Below are positions 59,479-64,000 of a stretch of DNA of 64,000 nt, in pieces. This DNA is from Bordetella ansorpii (lineage in GTDB: Bacteria > Pseudomonadota > Gammaproteobacteria > Burkholderiales > Burkholderiaceae_B). The DNA lies in assembly GCF_900078705.1 (NCBI RefSeq), contig NZ_FKIF01000008.1:62001-126000 (forward strand), read 5' to 3'. Every line of letters starts with the position of its first letter. The stretch's first letter is position 1. The notes beneath the pieces were generated by a model. The model was not told where the DNA came from. It saw only the letters and a program-made list of their open reading frames with translations, and searched no databases. Both the position numbers and the translations under genes were made by a program.

Positions 59479-59931
59479 ATGGACAAGACCGACGTGGGAA
59501 TCCTGCGGGCATTGCAGGAAGATGGGCGGGCCTCGGCGCAGCAGCTGTCCGACAAGGTGGGGCTGTCGGCCGCGCCGGTGTGGCGGCGCGTGAAGGCGCT
59601 GGAGGCTGGCGGCGTCATCCGCGGCTACAGCGCGCAGGTCGACCGGCACAAGGCGGGGCTGCCGGGCTGCATGTTCGTGCAGATCAGCCTGGAACGGCAC
59701 GCGGCCAGCACGGTCGAGAACTTCGAACGCTCGGTGCGCGACGCACCCGAGATCATGGAGTGCTATGCCGTTACCGGCGACTCCGATTTCCTCTTGAAGA
59801 TTCTGGTGGAAAGCCCCGAGGCCTACGACCAGTTCCTGCACCGCTTCCTGTTCAACCTGCCCGGCATCCGCCAGACGCGCACCATCGTGGCGCTGCGCGA
59901 GATCAAGCACGAAGTGCGATTGCCGCTATAA
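59479..59931 (+). CDS. Lrp/AsnC-family regulator
   Basis: 150 residues. HTH (DVGILRALQEDGRASAQQLSDKVGLSAAPVWRRVKALEAGGVI) and C-terminal RAM ligand domain (PEIMECYAVTGDSDFLLKILVES). Lrp proteins sense amino acids and form octamers. Divergent from the oxidoreductase by 125 bp, so it likely senses an aromatic or branched amino acid and turns that gene on. GGCGGAG lies upstream of ATG 59479. Confidence 0.92.
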   Translation: MDKTDVGILRALQEDGRASAQQLSDKVGLSAAPVWRRVKALEAGGVIRGYSAQVDRHKAGLPGCMFVQISLERHAASTVENFERSVRDAPEIMECYAVTGDSDFLLKILVESPEAYDQFLHRFLFNLPGIRQTRTIVALREIKHEVRLPL

Positions 59932-59988
59932 GTAAGCCGGCGGGAGGGAGGCTTGCGCGCTGGCGGTCTCGCCATCCCACCTGTATAC

Positions 59989-60008
59989 TTGTATTGTTAT
60001 CAATACAA
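59989..60008. promoter_or_regulatory. Palindromic operator before the Bug-GntR operon
   Basis: TTGTATTG-TTAT-CAATACAA, perfect 8-bp arms, 14 bp before the receptor ATG, next to TGTATACT, which may be the -10 box. GTATAC/TTGTAT-type sites suit GntR/HutC repressors, and a GntR gene is second in the operon. Confidence 0.7.
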
Positions 60009-60022
60009 CCATATAGGAGACA

Positions 60023-60997
60023 ATGGTGTCCACACCGTTCCTGCGCACGGCAATCGGCGGCGTTCTGCTGACCGCATTCTTCACTTCCGCGGCCCCCGCC
60101 TGGGCCCAGAACAATGCTCCCATCCGCCTGGTCGTGGGCGCGCCTGCGGGCGGCACCACCGACATCGTGGCGCGCGCCATCGCGCAGCACATGGGCACCG
60201 ACATGAAGCGCACCTTCGTGGTCGAGAACCGGCCGGGCGCGGGCGGCAACATCGCCGCCGACTACGTGGCCAAGAGCAAGAACGACGGCAATACGCTGCT
60301 GGTCACCTTCACCAGCTTTTCGATCAACGCCAGCCTGTACAAGAACCTGCCGTTCGACACCAAAAAGGACTTCACGCCCATCAGCATGCTGGCCTCGGTG
60401 CCCAGCCTGCTGGTCACGCGCAAGGATTTCCCGGCCAGCTCGATGCCCGAGTTCCTGAAGGTGGTGAAGGCCAGCCCCGGCAAGTACACCACCGCCATCG
60501 GCGCGCTGGGTTCGTCGCTGCACATGGCCGGCGAGCGCCTGAAGATGATGGCCGGCCTCGACATCCTGAACGTGCCGTACAAGGGCACCGCGCCCGCCAT
60601 GACCGACCTGCTGGGCGGCCAGGTGGACATGATGTTCACCAGCTCGGTCACCGCCAAGCCGCACATCAGGGCCGGCACCGTCAAGGCCCTGGGCGTCACC
60701 AGCACCAAGCCGCTGGCCGAATACCCGGGCGTTGCGCCGATTGGCGATACCATCAAGGGTTTCGAATCCAACGCCTGGTTCGCCCTGTTGGGTCCGGCCA
60801 ACCTGCCGCCGGAAGTGCTGAAGGCTCTGAACGCCGCGGCCCGCAAGGCCGTCGACACGCAGGCCTTCCGCACCATGCTCGAAGCGGAATCCGCCACGGC
60901 CGTCAGCAGCAGCCCCGAGGAACTGCGCGATTTCATCGCCAAGGACATCGACCGCTACGCCGAACTGGTGCAATTCACCGGCGCCAAGCCCGAATAA
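60023..60997 (+). CDS. Bug-type (TTT family) periplasmic solute receptor
   Basis: 324 residues. A Sec signal peptide (LRTAIGGVLLTAFFTSAAPAWA, cleavage after AWA near residue 30) precedes the tripartite tricarboxylate receptor fold: IRLVVGAPAGGTTDIVARAIA, VVENRPGAGGNIAADYVAKS and FTPISMLASVPSLLV. Bug proteins are very numerous in Bordetella and bind carboxylates. No TctA/TctB membrane genes are adjacent, so it may act with a transporter elsewhere or as a sensor. GGAGA precedes the ATG. Confidence 0.9.
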   Translation: MVSTPFLRTAIGGVLLTAFFTSAAPAWAQNNAPIRLVVGAPAGGTTDIVARAIAQHMGTDMKRTFVVENRPGAGGNIAADYVAKSKNDGNTLLVTFTSFSINASLYKNLPFDTKKDFTPISMLASVPSLLVTRKDFPASSMPEFLKVVKASPGKYTTAIGALGSSLHMAGERLKMMAGLDILNVPYKGTAPAMTDLLGGQVDMMFTSSVTAKPHIRAGTVKALGVTSTKPLAEYPGVAPIGDTIKGFESNAWFALLGPANLPPEVLKALNAAARKAVDTQAFRTMLEAESATAVSSSPEELRDFIAKDIDRYAELVQFTGAKPE

Positions 60998-61022
60998 GCG
61001 GGCGCGCCAGGAGTCCCCATCC

Positions 61023-61805
61023 GTGTCCGCCAGTCCGCTTCCCCTGTATCACAAGATCTATCTGCTGCTGAAGCAGCGGCTGGCGGCGGGCGATTTCTCC
61101 GGCGACGCGCCGATGCCCGGCGAGAACGCCCTGGCCACGGAGTACGGCGTGTCGCGCCTGACCATCCGGCGCTCGCTGGAGGCGCTCGAGGCCGAGGGCC
61201 TGGTCAAGCGCCGGCAGGGCCGGGGCACCTTCGCCGCGCCCGCGCCGCAACCGTCCGGCGGACACCAATCCGACATCGATTCCCTGATGGCTCACCTGGC
61301 CGACATGGGCATGCAGACGCAGGTGCGCCTGATCGATCTTCAGGTCGAAACGGCGCAGCCCGCCGTGGCGCTGCGGCTCGAACTCGAGCCGGGCGCGCCC
61401 GTGCACCGCTCGGTGCGCGTACGCAGCCACGATGGCCTGCCGTTCTCGCACCTGACGACCTACGTGCCCGATGACATCGGACGGCGCATCCGCCGCGACG
61501 ACCTGGGATCGCGCCCGATCCTGGGCATCTTCCGCGATCTGGGCGTGCAGGTCGCGCATGCCGAGCAGGCCATTTCGGCCGCGCTGGCCGAACCGCAAGA
61601 GGCCGCGCTGCTCGAGGTGCCGGTGGGGTCGGCGCTGCTGAGCCTGCGCCGCCTGGTGCGCGACGCATCGGGCCGGCCCGTCGAGCTGCTGCATGCGCTG
61701 TACCGCCCCGACCGCTACGAATACCGCATGGACATGCGGGCCCATGAAACGCCGGGCGAGCCGAACTGGCTGCCCGCGGGGGCCGGCAAGTCCGCCGCTT
61801 CATGA
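61023..61805 (+). CDS. GntR/HutC-family regulator
   Basis: 260 residues from GTG 61023. N-terminal GntR winged HTH (LPLYHKIYLLLKQRLAAGDF, then ENALATEYGVSRLTIRRSLEALEAEGLVKRRQGRGTF) and a UTRA ligand domain (about 90-245). It lies within the operon it probably represses through the palindrome at 59989; the inducer would be the operon's substrate. Confidence 0.9.
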   Translation: MSASPLPLYHKIYLLLKQRLAAGDFSGDAPMPGENALATEYGVSRLTIRRSLEALEAEGLVKRRQGRGTFAAPAPQPSGGHQSDIDSLMAHLADMGMQTQVRLIDLQVETAQPAVALRLELEPGAPVHRSVRVRSHDGLPFSHLTTYVPDDIGRRIRRDDLGSRPILGIFRDLGVQVAHAEQAISAALAEPQEAALLEVPVGSALLSLRRLVRDASGRPVELLHALYRPDRYEYRMDMRAHETPGEPNWLPAGAGKSAAS

Positions 61806-61817
61806 ATGAGGTAGCCC

Positions 61818-63125
61818 ATGAGTTCAACGAATTCCCTGAAGGGCGGGTCGCCCGGGCCGGCCCAGACCCTGGCCCAGAAACTGCTGGCCGCCGCCAGCGG
61901 CCGCCACGCGGTCCAGGTCGGCGAGATCCTGAACTGCGGGGTCGACCTGGCCATGTTCCACGACTCCAGCGGGCCGCGCCGCCTGAAGCCCATGCTCGAA
62001 GAGCTGGGCACGGGCCTGTGGGACCGCTCCAAGGTCGTGCTGGTGATGGACCATTACGTGCCCGAGTCCGATGACGAATCGCGCCGCATCGTGCGCATCG
62101 CCCGCGACTGGGCGCACGACCAGGCGTTGCCGCACGTGTACGACTCGGTCGGCATCTGCCACGTGGTGGTGCCCGAGCACGGCCACATCCGTCCAGGCAT
62201 GTTCTGCGTGGGCGGCGATTCGCATTCGCCCACCGGGGGCGCGTTCGGCGCCTATATGTTCGGCGTCGGCAGCACCGAGATGCTGGGCGTGGTGGCCAGC
62301 GGCGAGATCTGGATCAAGGTGCCGCAGACGCTGATGATGCGCTGGAACGGCCGGCTGCGTCCGGGCGTCACCGCCAAGGACATGGCGCTGCACATGATCG
62401 GCCGCTTCGGCATGAGCGGCGGACGCTACCAGGCCGTGGAATTCTGCGGCGAAGCCGTGCGGGCGCTGTCCATGCAGGAGCGCATGACGCTGTCCAACAT
62501 GTCCGCCGAACTGGGTTCGCAGGTGGGGCTGGTCGCGCCGGACGAACTGACCGTGCGCTATCTGCGCGAGGCCGGCGTGCCCGAGGACCGCGTTCCCGAC
62601 GTCTCGGCCTGGCAATCCGACGCCGGCGCGGTGGCCGAATGGTATGACTTCGATGCCGGCACGCTGGCGCCGCAAGTCGCCGCGCCCCACAGCCCGGCCA
62701 ACGCGGCCGACGTGCAGGACTATCCGGGAACGGGTATCCAGGCTGCCTACATCGGCGCCTGTACCGGCGCCAAGCTCGAAGACCTGCGCGCCGCCGACCA
62801 GGTGCTGCAGGGCCGCCGCGTGGCCGCGGGCGTCAGCCTGATGGTGGCGCCGGCCAGCCTGCAGGACCAGCAGCAAGCCGAGCGCGAGGGCGTCATGGCG
62901 CGCCTGGTGCGGGCCGGCGCGACGGTGCTGCCCACCTCGTGCGGCGCCTGCTCCGGCTACGGCGGTTCCATTCCGGAAGGCGCCAACGTCATCTCGACCA
63001 CGGCACGCAACTTCAAGGGCCGCATGGGCGCGGACACCGCCCGCGTGTTCCTGGCTTCGCCGTACACCGTGGCCGCGTCGGCACTGGCCGGCCGCATCGC
63101 CGATCCCCGCGAGGTGATGGCGTGA
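61818..63125 (+). CDS. LeuC-like aconitase-family hydro-lyase, large subunit
   Basis: 435 residues. [4Fe-4S] dehydratase of the LeuC/homoaconitase branch: VVVPEHGHIRPGMFCVGGDSHSPTGGAFGA, and cluster cysteines in YIGACTGAK and SCGACSGYGG. It is paired with a LeuD-like small subunit by a GTGA overlap. Not likely to be the housekeeping isopropylmalate isomerase because of the Bug/GntR/lyase context. Candidate reactions are hydration-dehydration of a C6 or C7 tri- or dicarboxylate, such as dimethylmalate or citrate-like acids. Confidence 0.87.
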   Translation: MSSTNSLKGGSPGPAQTLAQKLLAAASGRHAVQVGEILNCGVDLAMFHDSSGPRRLKPMLEELGTGLWDRSKVVLVMDHYVPESDDESRRIVRIARDWAHDQALPHVYDSVGICHVVVPEHGHIRPGMFCVGGDSHSPTGGAFGAYMFGVGSTEMLGVVASGEIWIKVPQTLMMRWNGRLRPGVTAKDMALHMIGRFGMSGGRYQAVEFCGEAVRALSMQERMTLSNMSAELGSQVGLVAPDELTVRYLREAGVPEDRVPDVSAWQSDAGAVAEWYDFDAGTLAPQVAAPHSPANAADVQDYPGTGIQAAYIGACTGAKLEDLRAADQVLQGRRVAAGVSLMVAPASLQDQQQAEREGVMARLVRAGATVLPTSCGACSGYGGSIPEGANVISTTARNFKGRMGADTARVFLASPYTVAASALAGRIADPREVMA

Positions 63126-63667
63126 ACACCGACAACATGACCTCCCAGGTGGAAACAGGCCATCGCGCCTGGAAACTCGGCAATGACGTCGACACGGACC
63201 AGCTGGCGCCCGGCGCCTACATGAAGTTCGGCATCGACGAAATCGCCAGGCACTGCCTGCAAGGCGTGCGCCCCGAGTTCGCCGGCGGCGTGCGGCCGGG
63301 CGACGTGCTGGTGGCGGGCCCGAACTTCGGCATCGGCTCGTCGCGCGAGCAGGCGGCCGCCGCGCTGGTCGCGCTGGGCGTGCATGCCGTCATCGCGCCG
63401 GCCTACAGCGGGCTGTACTTCCGCAATGCGTTCAACGTGGGCCTGCTGCTGCTGACCTGCGCGCGCGCCACGGAAATCGAAGAGGGCGAACGCGTGCGCA
63501 TCGACCTGGACGGCCCGTCGGTCGTGCGGGCCGACGGCAGCGTGCTGCCCTGCGAGCCCATTCCGGGCTTCCTGCTGGACATGGTGCAGGCCGGCGGCCT
63601 GCTCAACCAGCTCAAGCGCCGGCTCGCCTCGGGCGAACTGGCGCGCCATCCCATGAAGGCGATATGA
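63122..63667 (+). CDS. LeuD-like aconitase-family hydro-lyase, small subunit
   Basis: 181 residues from GTG 63122, which overlaps the large-subunit stop; ATG 63137 is an alternative. Swivel-domain motifs are NDVDTDQLAPGAYMK, GPNFGIGSSREQAAAAL and SGLYFRNAFNVGLLLL. The loop YMKFG replaces the YLK-type substrate-recognition loop of true LeuD, which suggests a different substrate. Coupled to the next gene by ATGA. Confidence 0.87.
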   Translation: MNTDNMTSQVETGHRAWKLGNDVDTDQLAPGAYMKFGIDEIARHCLQGVRPEFAGGVRPGDVLVAGPNFGIGSSREQAAAALVALGVHAVIAPAYSGLYFRNAFNVGLLLLTCARATEIEEGERVRIDLDGPSVVRADGSVLPCEPIPGFLLDMVQAGGLLNQLKRRLASGELARHPMKAI

Positions 63668-64000
63668 ATCCCACTACGTTGAAAGCCAAGCTGGCCGCCG
63701 GCCAGACCATCCTGGCGCCCGGCGTCTACGACGCGTTCTCGGCCCTGGTGGCCGAGCAGGCCGGGTTCGAGGCGCTGTACCTGTCGGGCGCATCCATCGC
63801 CTATACCGCGCTGGGCCGCTCCGACGTGGGCCTGACCACCTACACCGAAGTGTGCGAGACCCTGGCGCGCATCACTGAACGCGTGTCCACGCCGGTCATC
63901 GTCGACGGCGACACCGGTTTCGGCAATGCCCTGAACGTGCAGCGCACCGTGCGCGGCTTCGAGCGCGCCGGCGCCGCCATGATCCAGCTGGAAGACCAGG
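63664..64000 (+). CDS. PEP mutase/isocitrate lyase superfamily enzyme, 3' end outside window
   Basis: First 112 residues. ICL/PEPM barrel: PGVYDAFSALVAEQAGFEALYLSGASIAY, Mg-binding VDGDTGFGNALNVQRTV, and MIQLEDQ at the window edge. Relatives are 2-methylisocitrate lyase, 2,3-dimethylmalate lyase, oxaloacetate decarboxylase and carboxyPEP mutase. It follows LeuCD-like dehydratase genes, so cleavage of a hydroxy-dicarboxylate to pyruvate or a similar acid is likely. It is translationally coupled to the LeuD-like gene. Confidence 0.88.
   Translation, partial: MNPTTLKAKLAAGQTILAPGVYDAFSALVAEQAGFEALYLSGASIAYTALGRSDVGLTTYTEVCETLARITERVSTPVIVDGDTGFGNALNVQRTVRGFERAGAAMIQLEDQ

Noticed and set aside
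56534-59593. A 1019-codon open frame on the plus strand opposite the indolepyruvate oxidoreductase gene
   Set aside because: It is the antisense shadow of a GC-rich gene; composition is Arg/Ala/His/Gln-rich with no domain, while the minus-strand frame has clear TPP and Fe-S motifs.
61818-63667. Assignment of the LeuC/LeuD-like pair as housekeeping leuCD
   Set aside because: Context (Bug, GntR, lyase) and the altered LeuD substrate loop argue for a catabolic paralogue; no leuB or leuA nearby.

Overview
The window is high-GC DNA that reads as the chromosome of a betaproteobacterium of the Alcaligenaceae (Bordetella/Achromobacter type). The evidence is the order prmA - zinc-ribbon/DUF3426 gene - PfkB kinase, a Lys/Ala-repeat histone H1-like protein like Bordetella BpH1, fused indolepyruvate ferredoxin oxidoreductase, and a Bug-type solute receptor. 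The genus is an inference from gene content; no rRNA or other marker is present.

Layout: (1) 1-4757, chromosome: prmA (5' end outside the window), DUF3426 protein, PfkB kinase, glycine-zipper lipoprotein, YggT. (2) 4758-50378, one complete Tn4371-family integrative and conjugative element (ICE), about 45.6 kb, bounded by the 8-bp direct repeat ATGAAAAA (TTTTTCAT on the other strand). (3) 50379-64000, chromosome: histone H1-like gene, nrdB-nrdA with a paired NrdR box, fused indolepyruvate oxidoreductase divergent from an Lrp regulator, and a five-gene operon (Bug receptor, GntR, LeuC-like, LeuD-like, PEP-mutase/isocitrate-lyase-like) that runs off the right edge.

The ICE reads right to left. 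Integrase, toxin-antitoxin pair, radC, lysR/lysE cargo and a block of ICE genes (DUF932, ParB-like, DUF736, XRE, DUF2958, DUF2285, AlpA-like) come first. Then repA with three 19-bp iterons, parA-RHH-DUF2840-traF coupled by ATGA overlaps, a candidate oriT and the relaxase traI. Next is a 14-kb cargo block, then traG-copG-trbBCDEJ-K-LFGI-DUF2274 as one tightly coupled mating-pair operon. The cargo holds AraC-AzlCD, LysR/PLP dehydratase/LysO, and several MFS pumps each beside a LysR or XRE regulator. With the separate lysE/lysR pair, the ICE carries three unrelated families of amino-acid exporter.

The most interesting unexplained material is non-coding DNA in the ICE: four copies of a hairpin element whose stem changes by compensatory substitutions, two copies of a structured leader (one before radC, probably the known radC RNA motif), a 760-bp gene-free stretch ending in four consecutive perfect or near-perfect hairpins, the iterons beside repA, and related palindromes flanking the toxin-antitoxin module. 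On the chromosome, the dehydratase/lyase operon may encode a catabolic route resembling 2,3-dimethylmalate degradation, and the histone gene has a pair of 15-bp palindromes 33 bp apart upstream.
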